Assembly (NCBI GenBank): GCA_964346245.1
Contig: CAYFUF010000001.1
Coordinates: 62,001-126,000, forward strand
DNA length: 64,000 nt
Direction of reading: 5' to 3'
Origin: CAYFUF01 sp964346245
GTDB lineage: Bacteria > Bacillota > Clostridia > Tissierellales > Peptoniphilaceae
Shown here: piece after piece, positions 40,289-49,878 of the stretch
Position numbering within the stretch: the first letter of the stretch is position 1
Layout of the letters: every line of letters starts with the position of its first letter
Notes under the pieces: generated by a model
Told to the model about the DNA's origin: nothing
What the model saw: only the letters and a program-made list of their open reading frames with translations
The model's database searches: none
Program-made: the position numbers and the translations under genes

Positions 40289-40823
40289 GACTAATCCATT
40301 TCTCCAATGCCTCTTCAACTTCCTTGCGGCTGATGCCGTAGTCGTTGAGTCTCGCCAAAAGCTGCTTGGCATTGCCATAACCGATGCCAAGCGCACGGCT
40401 CAGAGCAATCCTTCTCTCTTTTGCACCGTCAGATCCTTCTAGACCATAGTAGAACATATCCTCTCGGCTAAACTCCGTTCTGCGCTCCACCAAGCTGTAG
40501 TGGGCTTTTTGCAAAGCTTCCCGAATGGTCTCCGGTTTAGCATTCTCCACGCCGATATCATCGCCCCGAAAGGCACTCTTCTGATCGATATAGGCATGCT
40601 TTGCTTTGGGCACCGCCTCCCTGATTCTCTGGCGAATTCTCTTGCCGGCATAGTCAGGGTCGGTTAGAACGATGATGCCCCGCCTCTGTTGAATATTGGC
40701 AAGCTCCTCAAGGAGGCTTGGGGAAAAGCCATAGCCATGGGTGGGAATGCATTCACAGTCGACTGCCCGCTTAACGGCTTCAACATCATCCTTCCCCTCA
40801 ACCACGATGACTTCCTGTATCAT
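40281..40823 (-). CDS. rnmV: Ribonuclease M5 (5S rRNA maturation)
   Basis: RNase M5 is a Toprim nuclease that trims 5S rRNA precursors in Firmicutes. Residues 1-95 hold the Toprim domain with VVEGKDDVEAVKRA and LTDPDYAGKRIRQ; the C-terminal part (FGL-like GISRKEVEEAL) is the family-specific DUF4093. I start at the ATG at 40823 after AAAAGGAGACTTA, giving 180 residues; the ATG at 40844 adds seven. Confidence 0.94.
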   Translation of the reverse strand: MIQEVIVVEGKDDVEAVKRAVDCECIPTHGYGFSPSLLEELANIQQRRGIIVLTDPDYAGKRIRQRIREAVPKAKHAYIDQKSAFRGDDIGVENAKPETIREALQKAHYSLVERRTEFSREDMFYYGLEGSDGAKERRIALSRALGIGYGNAKQLLARLNDYGISRKEVEEALEKWISHE

Positions 40824-40846
40824 TAAGTCTCCTTTTGTTTCCATCC

Positions 40847-41659
40847 CTACATCCTTTTTTCATACTCTTTTTTCAATGCTTCTATCTCTTCCTCAATCCC
40901 ATAGAAAGCGGCCGTATTCCTGAGCACCTGGTCCGCTAAGGCGTCCGGGTCGTCTCCCCTCAGCCTAGCTATCTCCTCCAAACTGAAGTGGGTGTAGGCT
41001 GGCTCATTCCTCTTTCCCCGCTTCGGAACGGGGGCAAGATAGGGCGCATCCGTCTCCACTAGCAAGCGGTCACTGGGCACCCAAGCAGCCAAATCTTTAG
41101 GATTCTTAGCGTTCTTGAAGGTGACCATGCCACCTAGGGAAATCGAAAAACCCATGTCCAAGAATTTCTGTCCATATTCTATCGTCTCACCAAAGGCGTG
41201 CATGAGGCCCCTGTGTTTTGTGGAAAAGTTCTTCAGAATAGCATAGGTGTCCTCGATTGCCTCCCTGGTATGGACAACAATAGGCAGATCTAGGTCCTTG
41301 GCCAACTGAAGTTGGGCCTCAAAGACCTCAGCCTGCCTCTTTCTGGGAGAGAAATCGTAATGGTAGTCTAAACCAATTTCCCCTATCGCAAGAACCCGGT
41401 CCTCTTTTGCCCAGGTCCGATAGCGGTCCTCTAGGGCTTCGTCATAGAAGCGAGCCTCGTGGGGGTGGGTGCCGACACAGGCAAAGACGTTCTTATGTTT
41501 TTGGGCCATCCCAACTGCATCACCAGACGTCTTCACATCACAGCCGGGATTAATAACAGCAAGCACGCCTTCCTGAGGAAGGCGCGCAATCAATTCTTCT
41601 CGATTCCCATCAAAGGACTCATCCTCTAGGTGGGCGTGGGCATCAATGATCCATCTCAT
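40847..41659 (-). CDS. tatD: TatD family metal-dependent DNase
   Basis: A 270-residue TIM-barrel hydrolase: DAHAHLEDESFDG (metal His pair), VGTHPHEARFY, IGEIGLDYHYD, PIVVHTREA, MHAFGETIEYG, and LLVETDAPYLAP. TatD enzymes have 3'-5' exonuclease activity. The start overlaps the metG stop by 4 bp (ATGA), in the metG-tatD-rnmV-ksgA order of Bacillus. Confidence 0.94.
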   Translation of the reverse strand: MRWIIDAHAHLEDESFDGNREELIARLPQEGVLAVINPGCDVKTSGDAVGMAQKHKNVFACVGTHPHEARFYDEALEDRYRTWAKEDRVLAIGEIGLDYHYDFSPRKRQAEVFEAQLQLAKDLDLPIVVHTREAIEDTYAILKNFSTKHRGLMHAFGETIEYGQKFLDMGFSISLGGMVTFKNAKNPKDLAAWVPSDRLLVETDAPYLAPVPKRGKRNEPAYTHFSLEEIARLRGDDPDALADQVLRNTAAFYGIEEEIEALKKEYEKRM

Positions 41660-43692
41660 GACAGGTAGCTTCCCTTAGGTAAGTCAAGGATTGGCGCTAC
41701 CGGTGAAATCTGGTCAGGGTCAGTCGATGAGGCGGCTAAAATCATGCCGTTAGACTCGATACCCCGAATGTTTCTTGGCTTGAGGTTAACAACAAAGACG
41801 AACTTCTTCCCGACCAAATCCTCTGGCTCAAAGTATTCTCTGATACCAGATACGATGGTCCGCACCTCGTCACCAAAGTCAACTGTCTCGACCAAGAGCT
41901 TGTCCGCATCAGGGTGGGCAATGCAGTCGATAATCTCACCAACGCGGAGCTTCACCTTCTCAAAGTCTTCAAAATCAATATAATCCTCTTCTAGCTCAGA
42001 CTCCAACTCGCCAACCCGCTCAACATCCTCTGGGCTTTGAATAGGTGGCAAATCTAACACACCAGTTAAGTTCTCCTGGGCCTCTTTCTTGCTCGCACCA
42101 GTCCGCTCAAGCAGCAGGTCATTGTTAGCCGCATGGAGGCGCTCTAATTCCTTCTCCACATCTAACCTTGGGAAGAGGGCATCGCCCCGATTGACCTTGG
42201 TATCAACAGGATAGATATCTACCTTGGAGGCTGTTTTCCAAGTTGGCTTCTCCATATTGATCTGCTTGAAGATTTCCTCAGCCGTCTCCGGCATGAAAGG
42301 AATCAGAAGTGTTCCAATGGTGCGAATGCTATCCAAGAGACGGTAAAGAACCGTATCCAAGCGGCGGGGATCCTTGTCATTAAGGGTCCATGGCTGCGTT
42401 TCATCAATATATTTGTTGGTCCTGCGAACCAGCGTCCAAACCTCTTCAAGAGCAACTTGGAACTGGTATTTCTCCATTGCCTTCTCTAGCTTCTGCTGGG
42501 TATCCATCTGAACAGCCTTCAGACTCTTGTCCACGTCGTATTCTTCCTTGGGTTCGGCGGCAACACCATCGCGGTACTTGTCCACCATGGCCGTCGTCCG
42601 GGAAAGAAGGTTGCCAAGATCATTGGCTAAGTCGGAGTTTACTCTCTGCAGGAAGTTCCTGGAAGAGAAGTTGCCATCTTGACCAAATTGGAATTCCCGC
42701 AAGACGTAATATTTCAGTGCATCGCGGCCGTACAAATCAACCAGAGGCTCGGGATACATGATGTTTCCTTTGGACTTGCTCATCTTATCATCTTCAAAAA
42801 GAATCCATCCATGGGCAAAAATCTGTTCCGCTTGTGGCAGGTCGAGGGCCATAAGCAAAGCAGGCCAAATAATCGCATGGAAGCGGATAATATCCTTGCC
42901 GATAAAGTGAACACCAGCAGGCCAATAGTGGTTGAACTTGTCTTGGTCTTGACCCAAGCCGATACCGGTCAGATAGCAGGTCAGCGCATCAATCCAAACA
43001 TAGATGACATGCTTCTCATCGAAAGGTACAGGCACACCCCAATCAATGCGGGTTCTCGTCACCGATAAATCCTCTAGGCCGTCCTTGAAGAAGGAGCCAA
43101 TCAGCTCATTCTTGCGATACTCCGGCATGATGAAGTTTGGATGAGCCTCATAGTAGCGCAGAAGCTTATCTTGGAAGGCAGAGAGACGGAAAAAATAGCT
43201 CTCCTCTTCGCGGTACTCGACTTCTCGGCGGCAGTCAGGGCAGTGCCCTTCCTCCAGCTGGGATTCCGTCCAAAATGATTCGCAAGGCGTGCAATAGTAA
43301 CCTTTATAGACATCCTTGTAGATGTAACCCTTATCATAGAGGGTGGTAAAGATCTTCTGCACATTCTTGGCGTGCTCTTCACTGGAAGAACGGACGAAGG
43401 CATCTGGCTCTACATCCAAGAGTGCCCAGAGGTCCTTGATGGAGTCGACGATTGGGTCGATGTATTCCAATGGCTCCTTGCCATTCTCCTTAGCAACGCG
43501 AGCAAGCTTCTCCCCATGCTCATCGCTACCCGTTGTATAGTAGGCATCGAAGCCCTGTTCCTTTTTATATCTTTTCACCGTGTCACAAACGATGCTCGTG
43601 TAGGTATTGCCCAAATGTAAATTTGCACTTGGATAATAGATCGGAGCGGTTATATAAAATGGTTGTCCCTGCGCTGCTCTTTGTTGAGTCAT
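41656..43692 (-). CDS. metG: Methionyl-tRNA synthetase with C-terminal tRNA-binding domain
   Basis: The class I synthetase charges tRNA-Met. The 678-residue protein has HIGH-like HLGNTYT, a zinc knuckle (CTPCESFW...GHCPDC), the KMSKS loop DDKMSKSKGN, the anticodon-binding helices, and a C-terminal EMAP-II/Trbp111-like domain (VGEIIDCIAHPDADKLLVETVDFG) that allows dimerisation. The ATG at 43692 follows GAAGGTAAGT; a frame to 43719 adds nine residues. No T-box or SAM riboswitch fits in the short upstream spacer. Confidence 0.96.
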   Translation of the reverse strand: MTQQRAAQGQPFYITAPIYYPSANLHLGNTYTSIVCDTVKRYKKEQGFDAYYTTGSDEHGEKLARVAKENGKEPLEYIDPIVDSIKDLWALLDVEPDAFVRSSSEEHAKNVQKIFTTLYDKGYIYKDVYKGYYCTPCESFWTESQLEEGHCPDCRREVEYREEESYFFRLSAFQDKLLRYYEAHPNFIMPEYRKNELIGSFFKDGLEDLSVTRTRIDWGVPVPFDEKHVIYVWIDALTCYLTGIGLGQDQDKFNHYWPAGVHFIGKDIIRFHAIIWPALLMALDLPQAEQIFAHGWILFEDDKMSKSKGNIMYPEPLVDLYGRDALKYYVLREFQFGQDGNFSSRNFLQRVNSDLANDLGNLLSRTTAMVDKYRDGVAAEPKEEYDVDKSLKAVQMDTQQKLEKAMEKYQFQVALEEVWTLVRRTNKYIDETQPWTLNDKDPRRLDTVLYRLLDSIRTIGTLLIPFMPETAEEIFKQINMEKPTWKTASKVDIYPVDTKVNRGDALFPRLDVEKELERLHAANNDLLLERTGASKKEAQENLTGVLDLPPIQSPEDVERVGELESELEEDYIDFEDFEKVKLRVGEIIDCIAHPDADKLLVETVDFGDEVRTIVSGIREYFEPEDLVGKKFVFVVNLKPRNIRGIESNGMILAASSTDPDQISPVAPILDLPKGSYLS

Positions 43693-43786
43693 ACTTACCT
43701 TCTTTCTACTCTTCACCACAGATACTATCTTTTCTTAACTTTGATTCTACCCATTATTACCTATAGTCTGCAAGTGGACCTTGAGC

Positions 43787-44989
43787 CTAGGTCAGCTTGC
43801 CCTCTTTGATAAGCGGTTTTGCCCCTTTACTTAAGCCCCCGATAGCAATTACGGTACCAATGCCGCTCACTAGGGTGGCCATAATCAAGCTCACCGAAAC
43901 CCCAAACCTACCCATGACAACACCAGCCAGGATGCCGCCAATAGCGCCGCCGAACATGCCCATAATCTGTGTAACCGCCTGTCCTTGGACCATATCCTCC
44001 CTCTCGACCACCTGGTGGGCAAAGTAAGTAAAGGATGGCGTAAATAAGCCGTAAGCCAACATCTGGGAAGTCTGAGCCACATAAATCATTTCTGGATTAA
44101 CTGCGATAACCAGCAAAACTCCCTTGACTGTAAAGAAGATGGTGGAAATCATGAGGGAAATCCGGTCTGGAACTCTCTTACGTAACAAGCTGTAGGAGAA
44201 CATGGGAACAATCTCTAAAAAACCGCCCAGCGCCGCTGCGATACCCATCTGATCTTCCGTCCCACCGACATTCTCCATGATATAGATGAGGAAGTTGCTA
44301 AAGAGCGTGTGGCCCATAAATATTAATGTGCCACCAATGACTAAAGGCACGAAGATGGGGTACTTGCGATAGAAATCCAATGCAGACTTGCTGATATCTG
44401 CTTGTTCACTCAAAACCCTGACCACCTTAGGCGTTTGGGGCAAGAAGATGATGGCAATAGAGCTAACCACGTGGCTCGCTGTGACAAAGACGATAAGGTA
44501 GTCCGAAGGATTAGCCTTAAAGAAAGCACCAAAGAACAAGGAGGCAAGTGAAAACCCGATCGACCCAAAGCCTCTGATTACGCTAAAGGATATCTTGTAT
44601 CCCTGGGACTCATAAGCCAAGGATATTGAATTTAGTATCGACTGCGACCCTATCTCAAAACTAATCAAAAGCAAGAAGACCAAGGCATAGTAAAATCTGG
44701 GTACGCTATCGAACAGGAGAATGGGCAGCATGATGAGAATCGGCAAGGCTAATTGGATAGCCGCGACATCTCGAAGAGACAAGTGCTTGGAGTGGTCCGC
44801 TAATTTCGCACTAAACTGTTGAAGTGCGGCGGAAAATAGGTTACCTCCTGCCAATAGTAAGCCAACAAACTCTATGGAGAATCCTTTATCTCTCAAGTAG
44901 AGCGTAGCAAATAACAAAACTCCAGCGAAGCCAATAAAAAACGAAAACTGGATGATAATATTTTGAACCGTTAGCCGTCGATTACGCAT
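43787..44989 (-). CDS. Major facilitator superfamily transporter (LacY/NupG-like branch)
   Basis: A 400-residue permease with 12 predicted membrane helices. The opening QFSFFIGFAGVLLFATLYLRDKGFSIEFVGLLLAGGNLFSAALQQFSAKLADHSKHLSLRD has the MFS loop 2-3 layout of the MFS_1-like (LacY/NupG) group, which carries sugars or nucleosides with protons. The substrate is unknown. It ends 95 bp upstream of metG and may share its transcript. Confidence 0.82.
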   Translation of the reverse strand: MRNRRLTVQNIIIQFSFFIGFAGVLLFATLYLRDKGFSIEFVGLLLAGGNLFSAALQQFSAKLADHSKHLSLRDVAAIQLALPILIMLPILLFDSVPRFYYALVFLLLISFEIGSQSILNSISLAYESQGYKISFSVIRGFGSIGFSLASLFFGAFFKANPSDYLIVFVTASHVVSSIAIIFLPQTPKVVRVLSEQADISKSALDFYRKYPIFVPLVIGGTLIFMGHTLFSNFLIYIMENVGGTEDQMGIAAALGGFLEIVPMFSYSLLRKRVPDRISLMISTIFFTVKGVLLVIAVNPEMIYVAQTSQMLAYGLFTPSFTYFAHQVVEREDMVQGQAVTQIMGMFGGAIGGILAGVVMGRFGVSVSLIMATLVSGIGTVIAIGGLSKGAKPLIKEGKLT

Positions 44990-45314
44990 GCCTATTTCCT
45001 TTCCAATAATGCCCTATTATATCATTAGAGCGAACTCTATCTTACCATGCTATGAAAAAAATTGACATTTTTTCGTAAAGCGACTAAGCTACTAACATAT
45101 CAATATAGATGGTGAATGTGCTTACAACACAGGAGTCTAACAGGTTGACGCCCTTAAAACGTCTGGAGGCTTCGGCAAAGAAAGGTGGTACCGCGGATAT
45201 TTCGCCCTTTCAACCGAGCTTTTTTTATTTTTACGGAAGTTGCCTTTCAGCAAGCTACTTGCGGAGAAACAGCAGACGAGAACAATCACAAAAGAAAGCA
45301 TACGAGGAGGTAGA
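44990..45314. promoter_or_regulatory. 325-bp intergenic region: divergent promoters and the tyrS T-box leader
   Basis: The region contains no gene. It carries a TATAAT on the minus strand at 45014-45019 (likely -10 for the MFS gene, poor -35), a small inverted repeat TAGAG/CTCTA beside it, and the tyrS leader with the T-box on the plus strand. Confidence 0.6.
45082..45232 (+). ncRNA. T-box riboswitch leader of tyrS (tyrosine specifier)
   Basis: The invariant T-box sequence GGTGGTACCGCGG lies at 45184-45196 and is followed by an antiterminator/terminator switch ending in a seven-T run near 45220-45232. Upstream, GACT (45082-45085) can pair with AGTC (45133-45136) to close a short stem I of about 55 nt; its 3' side has TAC at 45123-45125, a Tyr codon followed by A, matching the downstream tyrosyl-tRNA synthetase. 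The stem I is much shorter than in classical leaders. Uncharged tRNA-Tyr should favour antitermination. A TTGACA at 45062-45067 is a possible -35 but has no convincing -10. Confidence 0.72.
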
Positions 45315-46571
45315 ATGAGACCCTTTTATGAGAAAGAATACGATAATGTCCTAGACGAGCTGATCGATCGAGGATACTACGAGGACAGCACCAATGAGGA
45401 AGAGCTGAGAAAGCTACTTTCCCAAGAGGGCGTGCCCTTTTATATTGGCTTTGATGCCACCGCCGACTCTTTGACCGTTGGTCACTTTATCCAGATAATG
45501 GTCATGATGAGAATGCAAGCTTACGGCCACATTCCCCTTGCCCTCCTTGGTGGCGGAACCACGATGATCGGAGACCCCAGCGGCCGAAGTGACATGCGCA
45601 CGGTCATGACCAAAGAGATGATTGCCCATAACGCTGACCGCTTCTTTGAACAATTCCAGCGCTTCATTGACTTTTCGGATGGTAAAGCCATCATCCGCAA
45701 CAACGCAGATTGGCTGTTGAACCTAAACTTCCTTGAATTTATGAGGGAAGTCGGTGTCCACTTCAATGTCAACGAGATGCTGAAAAAGGATGCCTACCGC
45801 AACCGCATGGAAGCTGGCGGCTTAACCTTCTTCGAGTTTGCCTATATGCTCCTGCAGAGCTACGACTTCCTCGTTCTTTACCGGGAGAATGGCTGTCAAT
45901 TGCAGCTGGGTGGTTCTGACCAATGGGCAAACATCATTGGCGGCGCAGAGCTCATCCGCAAGGTAGAAGGTCCCGAAGCTAAAGCATACGGGATGACCTT
46001 CAAACTTCTAACCACAGCTGATGGCGTCAAGATGGGCAAGTCCATGAAGGGAGCTGTCTGGCTTGATGAAGAGAAGACCTCTCCCTATGAGCTCTTCCAG
46101 TACATGCGAAACGTCGATGACCGCGATGTGGAGAAGTTCCTGCTCCAACTCACCTTCCTACCTAAGGCAAAGTGCTTGGAGCTAGCTTCTTATACCGACC
46201 AAAGGATCAACGAAGCGAAGGAAGTCCTTGCCTACGAAGTAACCAAATTGGTCCACGGAGAAGAAAAAGCGAAGGAAGCATTAGAGACTTCCCGTTCTCT
46301 TTTCAGTCAAGGAGACGACCACGAGAACATGCCTACTGTAGAGCTTGACCTAAGCCAACTTGGGGAAAGCATCGGCCTACTCAACCTGCTCACAAGAGCA
46401 GGCCTGACCAAGTCTAACGGCGAAGCCCGCCGCTTGGTTGCTCAAGGCGGAATTACTATCGATGGCGACAAGATGATCGACCCTCTAGCGGAAATTGAAA
46501 CGAAGAGACTAGAGGAAGGAATCACCGTAAAGAAGGGCAAGAAAGTCTTTACCAAAATACTTGCTCAATAA
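45315..46571 (+). CDS. tyrS: Tyrosyl-tRNA synthetase
   Basis: Class I synthetase of 418 residues, TyrS group: FYIGFDATADSLTVGHF (HIGH-like), GGGTTMIGDPSGRS, QLGGSDQWANIIGG, and the KMSKS-like KMGKSM, with a C-terminal S4 RNA-binding domain (KSNGEARRLVAQGGITIDG). The ATG at 45315 follows GAGGAGGTAGA; an in-frame extension into the leader is not coding. It is controlled by the T-box leader. Confidence 0.96.
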   Translation: MRPFYEKEYDNVLDELIDRGYYEDSTNEEELRKLLSQEGVPFYIGFDATADSLTVGHFIQIMVMMRMQAYGHIPLALLGGGTTMIGDPSGRSDMRTVMTKEMIAHNADRFFEQFQRFIDFSDGKAIIRNNADWLLNLNFLEFMREVGVHFNVNEMLKKDAYRNRMEAGGLTFFEFAYMLLQSYDFLVLYRENGCQLQLGGSDQWANIIGGAELIRKVEGPEAKAYGMTFKLLTTADGVKMGKSMKGAVWLDEEKTSPYELFQYMRNVDDRDVEKFLLQLTFLPKAKCLELASYTDQRINEAKEVLAYEVTKLVHGEEKAKEALETSRSLFSQGDDHENMPTVELDLSQLGESIGLLNLLTRAGLTKSNGEARRLVAQGGITIDGDKMIDPLAEIETKRLEEGITVKKGKKVFTKILAQ

Positions 46572-46586
46572 AGTAATCGACAAAAA

Positions 46587-46633
46587 AAACCGAGGACTAG
46601 GAATAGAATAATCTATTCCCGGTCCTCGGTTTT
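46587..46633. terminator. Bidirectional terminator between tyrS and the lipoprotein gene
   Basis: A stem of about 20 bp (AAACCGAGGAC...GTCCTCGGTTT with one mismatch, ATAA-type loop), preceded by an A-run and followed by TTTTAC, between two convergent genes. Confidence 0.9.
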
Positions 46634-46653
46634 ACTATTCATTAATGTTCTAA

Positions 46654-47604
46654 TCAAGGATTAGTTGGAGCTGGCATAGGGTTCGATGTGTCTGGTAATT
46701 GAACTTCCTCTGCATTCTGCGCTTCTGCTGGTAGAACAATAGGTTCTACGGTGTCTTTTTGCATGTCCTTCATCGTCATTATCATTTGCAGGTTACCAAG
46801 CTCTGGCATGGAATTCCCAGAAGTCTCAAGCTCACCCATTACCTTTTCAAACATCTCAGCCATGAAGTTAGACATATCGATGCTCATCTCGATATAGTGG
46901 AAGTCATTCTTGTCAACAACCGCCTTAATGGGGATAGTCGCCGTGTACTCGGAGAAATCCAAGCCTGTGGAGCCACTTTGGCTTTGTAGATTTTCTGTGA
47001 ACTCAGCATCACCAGCAAGATCAGATAAGGATGGTGCACCGCTGATCACATAGTTGCCACTCGCATCAGTTGTCATTGTGAAGATATCCAAGTTTGACAT
47101 TGGCATGTTGGAGGTTGGCTGATTCTTTGCTTGCTCAACTTCTAGCATTCCCGTCTCCACTTGAGACTTGATATAGTTTTGCCCATCGCTGGAAACATAT
47201 TGCGTGTAGGTCCCATTATCATTCATCAGGTACTGGGTCATGGTTGTACCTTGTATAACTGTCTCGACAGTCATGTTTGAGTTCTCATCGATTTTCATCA
47301 GCATATTCATCGATTGACCCATTGATATAGCGTCAATTTGATACTGAAGGCTCTTAGCATCAGCATAGTAAGCTTCTGCTTTTTTCACTACTTCATCAAG
47401 GCTTAGGTCTCCCTCTGTAGCAGTAGGCTCCTCTTGGCTAGAAACGACATTTTCGGTCGAACTCTCACCACCGTCAACACTGCTTTCCTGTGAGGTCTCG
47501 CTGCTGGGCGTCGCACTGCTTTCCTTTTCTTCATCGTTACTGCAAGCTACTAGAGCTAGAACCATAACGAGAAAGACTGCTAGTAGGCGAAATCTTTTAC
47601 TCAT
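46654..47604 (-). CDS. Lipoprotein resembling DUF6612 proteins
   Basis: A surface lipoprotein of 316 residues: signal peptide with lipobox LVAC (C about residue 21), a Ser/Glu-rich linker, then a beta-rich domain with MLMKIDENSNMTVETVIQGTTMTQYLMNDNGTYTQY, similar to DUF6612/LppX-LprAFG-like folds that may carry a lipid or act as an envelope chaperone; function is inference. Two adjacent ATG codons are available; the second (47604) is seven nt from GGGAG. It is 16 nt after mnmA and probably in the same transcript. Confidence 0.72.
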   Translation of the reverse strand: MSKRFRLLAVFLVMVLALVACSNDEEKESSATPSSETSQESSVDGGESSTENVVSSQEEPTATEGDLSLDEVVKKAEAYYADAKSLQYQIDAISMGQSMNMLMKIDENSNMTVETVIQGTTMTQYLMNDNGTYTQYVSSDGQNYIKSQVETGMLEVEQAKNQPTSNMPMSNLDIFTMTTDASGNYVISGAPSLSDLAGDAEFTENLQSQSGSTGLDFSEYTATIPIKAVVDKNDFHYIEMSIDMSNFMAEMFEKVMGELETSGNSMPELGNLQMIMTMKDMQKDTVEPIVLPAEAQNAEEVQLPDTSNPMPAPTNP

Positions 47605-47620
47605 CATTTTTCTCCCTTGT

Positions 47621-48712
47621 TTAGTTTTTTTTATCGTCGCGGAGGACTTGGCTAATTCTACCTCCTCCGACAACTTCATTTTCTATATAGACAACAGCTG
47701 CTTGTCCAGGGGCAATAGCTCGAACTGCCTCATCGAAAGTAATCTGAACCAGACCTTCCTCCAAAGGCTTTACCTTACAAGCTACTTCCTTTGCACCGTA
47801 ACGCACTTTTGCTTTTGCACTGAACTCACAAGCTCTTGGTGACATGACCCAATTCCAATCATCCGCTATTAGGGATGTGGAATATAGTGAAGATTCGGGT
47901 CCAACGCTCACCTCATTTTTAGCCATATCTTTATCATATACATACATGGGTTCGGGCATTGCTAGGCCGAGGCCTCTACGCTGCCCAATCGTATAGGATA
48001 TTGCTCCTTTGTGGTCCCCTAGGACTTCCCCTTCTTTATTCACAAGCTTACCCGATGGATATGTGTTTTTTGTGTACCTTTCCAGAAAAGCGACATAGTC
48101 TCCATCCGGAACGAAGCAGATGTCTTGAGAATCGTGCTTCTTGGCATTGATAAAACCCGCTTTTTCTGCGATTTCTCTCACTTCCTCTTTGGTCAAAGCC
48201 CCGACTGGAAGAAGGACTTTGGATAAGATTTCCTGATCGAAATTATATAGAGCATAGGTTTGGTCCTTATGGTCGTCCACCCCCTTCTTTAGGCGGTAGC
48301 GGCCCTCATCGTCCTGGTAGACCTGAGCGTAATGACCCGTTGCAATATAATCACAACCCAAATCCTCCGCCCTTTGCAGCAGGTGGTCAAACTTGAGGTA
48401 GCGGTTACAATCAATGCAGGGATTGGGGGTTAGCCCCTTCTCGTAAGATTCGACAAACTTCTTGATGACCTTCTCTTCGAATTCATCAGAGAAGTCAAAA
48501 ACGTGATAATCAATGCCAAGTTGGAAGGCGACGCTTCTGGCGTCATCCACATCATCCAAACTGCAGCAGGTGTGGCGGGGGTTAATCCCCACCGTGTCGT
48601 TCTCATAGAGCCTCATGGTTACACCGATGCATTCGTAACCTTGCTCCTGCAAAAGGTAGGCAGCAACGCTGGAGTCGACACCCCCGGACATGGCCACTAA
48701 AACTTTCTTCAT
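47621..48712 (-). CDS. mnmA: tRNA-specific 2-thiouridylase MnmA
   Basis: MnmA makes 2-thiouridine at position 34 of tRNA-Lys, -Glu and -Gln. The 363-residue PP-loop protein has AMSGGVDSSVAAYLL, the catalytic cysteine in NPCIDCNRYLKF (C102), and the second cysteine in DSQDICFVPDGDY, followed by GQRRGLGLA. Its ATG overlaps the stop of the cysteine desulfurase gene by 4 bp, the natural sulfur donor. Confidence 0.96.
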   Translation of the reverse strand: MKKVLVAMSGGVDSSVAAYLLQEQGYECIGVTMRLYENDTVGINPRHTCCSLDDVDDARSVAFQLGIDYHVFDFSDEFEEKVIKKFVESYEKGLTPNPCIDCNRYLKFDHLLQRAEDLGCDYIATGHYAQVYQDDEGRYRLKKGVDDHKDQTYALYNFDQEILSKVLLPVGALTKEEVREIAEKAGFINAKKHDSQDICFVPDGDYVAFLERYTKNTYPSGKLVNKEGEVLGDHKGAISYTIGQRRGLGLAMPEPMYVYDKDMAKNEVSVGPESSLYSTSLIADDWNWVMSPRACEFSAKAKVRYGAKEVACKVKPLEEGLVQITFDEAVRAIAPGQAAVVYIENEVVGGGRISQVLRDDKKN

Positions 48713-49860
48713 GCCTTATCCTTTCTATAGCTTCCAACAACTTCTTTGATTAGCTCAATCGCATAGACCACATCCTCTTCCTTAGTTTCTGGACCAAAGG
48801 AAAGGCGTAAGGCTCCTTTCCTTCTCTCTTCAGATAAACCCATGCTCACAAGAACATGCGATGCCTCCCTAGCACCTGCGGAACAGGCCGACCCAGCCGA
48901 AGCATAAAGGCCCCTTTGACTTAGCTGGTAGAGCAGGACGTCTTGGTGGATTCCTAGAAAAGTAAAGTGATTGATGGAAGGAATCTTCCGATCAGCCGAG
49001 CCTGTCAGCTGGGCTCCCGGAATCTCCAGCAGACCCTCAATAAGCCTTTGGCTCAGTTTATGCCACTTAGCTAGATTTTCTGGCAAGTTATTTGTGGCAG
49101 AGGCCAGGGCTTGGCACATGCCAACAATACTTGCCACTGGTGTTGTCCCTGCCCGTTTACCCCGCTCCTGGCTTCCTCCATGAATGAGGGGGCTAAGCTC
49201 TATCTGGGGTTGATAAAGCAGAGCGCCTACTCCCTTGGGACCCCCAAACTTGTGGGCAGAAAGGCTGAGTAAGTCGATATTATCGGTCAATGTTACGGGC
49301 ATGTGTCCAAGAGCTTGAACAGCATCCGTGTGGAATAGAATGTTTTTCGTCTTAGCAAAATGAGCTAGCGAGGAAATATCCTGTATGGTCCCCAGCTCGT
49401 TGTTAACGGTCATTATCGACAGGAGGGCAGTCTTATCATTGCAGACTTCTTCCACACTGGATAGGTCAATCAAACCATCCCTGTTTGGCTTTACGTAGTG
49501 GACCTTGTAACCAAAATCCTCTAAGAAGGCAAACGTCTCTAACACCGTTTCATGCTCAAAAGCTGAGCAAACTAGCTCTGTCCTGCCCACTTTCTTGCCT
49601 AGCCTTGCTGCGGTCAGGATGGCTTGGTTATTTGCCTCCGCTCCGCCCGAGGTGAAGATAATCTGCTTGGGCTTCACACCTAAGAGACGAGACATCGTCT
49701 CCCTCGCAAAGACCAAAGCTCGATTGGCCTCATCGCCCTTCTTATGGGGGCTGTTCGGATTGCCAAATTGATTGAGCAGGTATGGCTGCATCTTCTCATA
49801 AGCTTCAGGTAAAAGCGGGCTAGTCGCTGCATAATCTAGGTAGATCTCTTTGGTCTCCAT
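48709..49860 (-). CDS. Cysteine desulfurase (IscS/NifS family)
   Basis: A PLP enzyme that takes sulfur from cysteine. The 383-residue protein begins IYLDYAATSPLLPE, has SGGAEANNQAI, the PLP-binding HTDAVQALG and SAHKFGGPKGVG (Lys), and the catalytic cysteine loop SAGSACSAGAREASHVL. Its coupling to mnmA suggests a dedicated donor for tRNA thiolation (YrvO-like). I prefer the ATG at 49860, preceded by GGAAGAGCTA; an ATG at 49878 directly abuts the zupT stop but has no ribosome site. Confidence 0.92.
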   Translation of the reverse strand: METKEIYLDYAATSPLLPEAYEKMQPYLLNQFGNPNSPHKKGDEANRALVFARETMSRLLGVKPKQIIFTSGGAEANNQAILTAARLGKKVGRTELVCSAFEHETVLETFAFLEDFGYKVHYVKPNRDGLIDLSSVEEVCNDKTALLSIMTVNNELGTIQDISSLAHFAKTKNILFHTDAVQALGHMPVTLTDNIDLLSLSAHKFGGPKGVGALLYQPQIELSPLIHGGSQERGKRAGTTPVASIVGMCQALASATNNLPENLAKWHKLSQRLIEGLLEIPGAQLTGSADRKIPSINHFTFLGIHQDVLLYQLSQRGLYASAGSACSAGAREASHVLVSMGLSEERRKGALRLSFGPETKEEDVVYAIELIKEVVGSYRKDKA

Positions 49861-49878
49861 TAGCTCTTCCATTCTCAT

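Noticed and set aside
45062..45090. TTGACA (45062) as part of the tyrS promoter with TAAGCT at 17-nt spacing
   Set aside because: TAAGCT is a poor -10 and the resulting start would cut off the 5' side of the predicted T-box stem I; the promoter position is left open.
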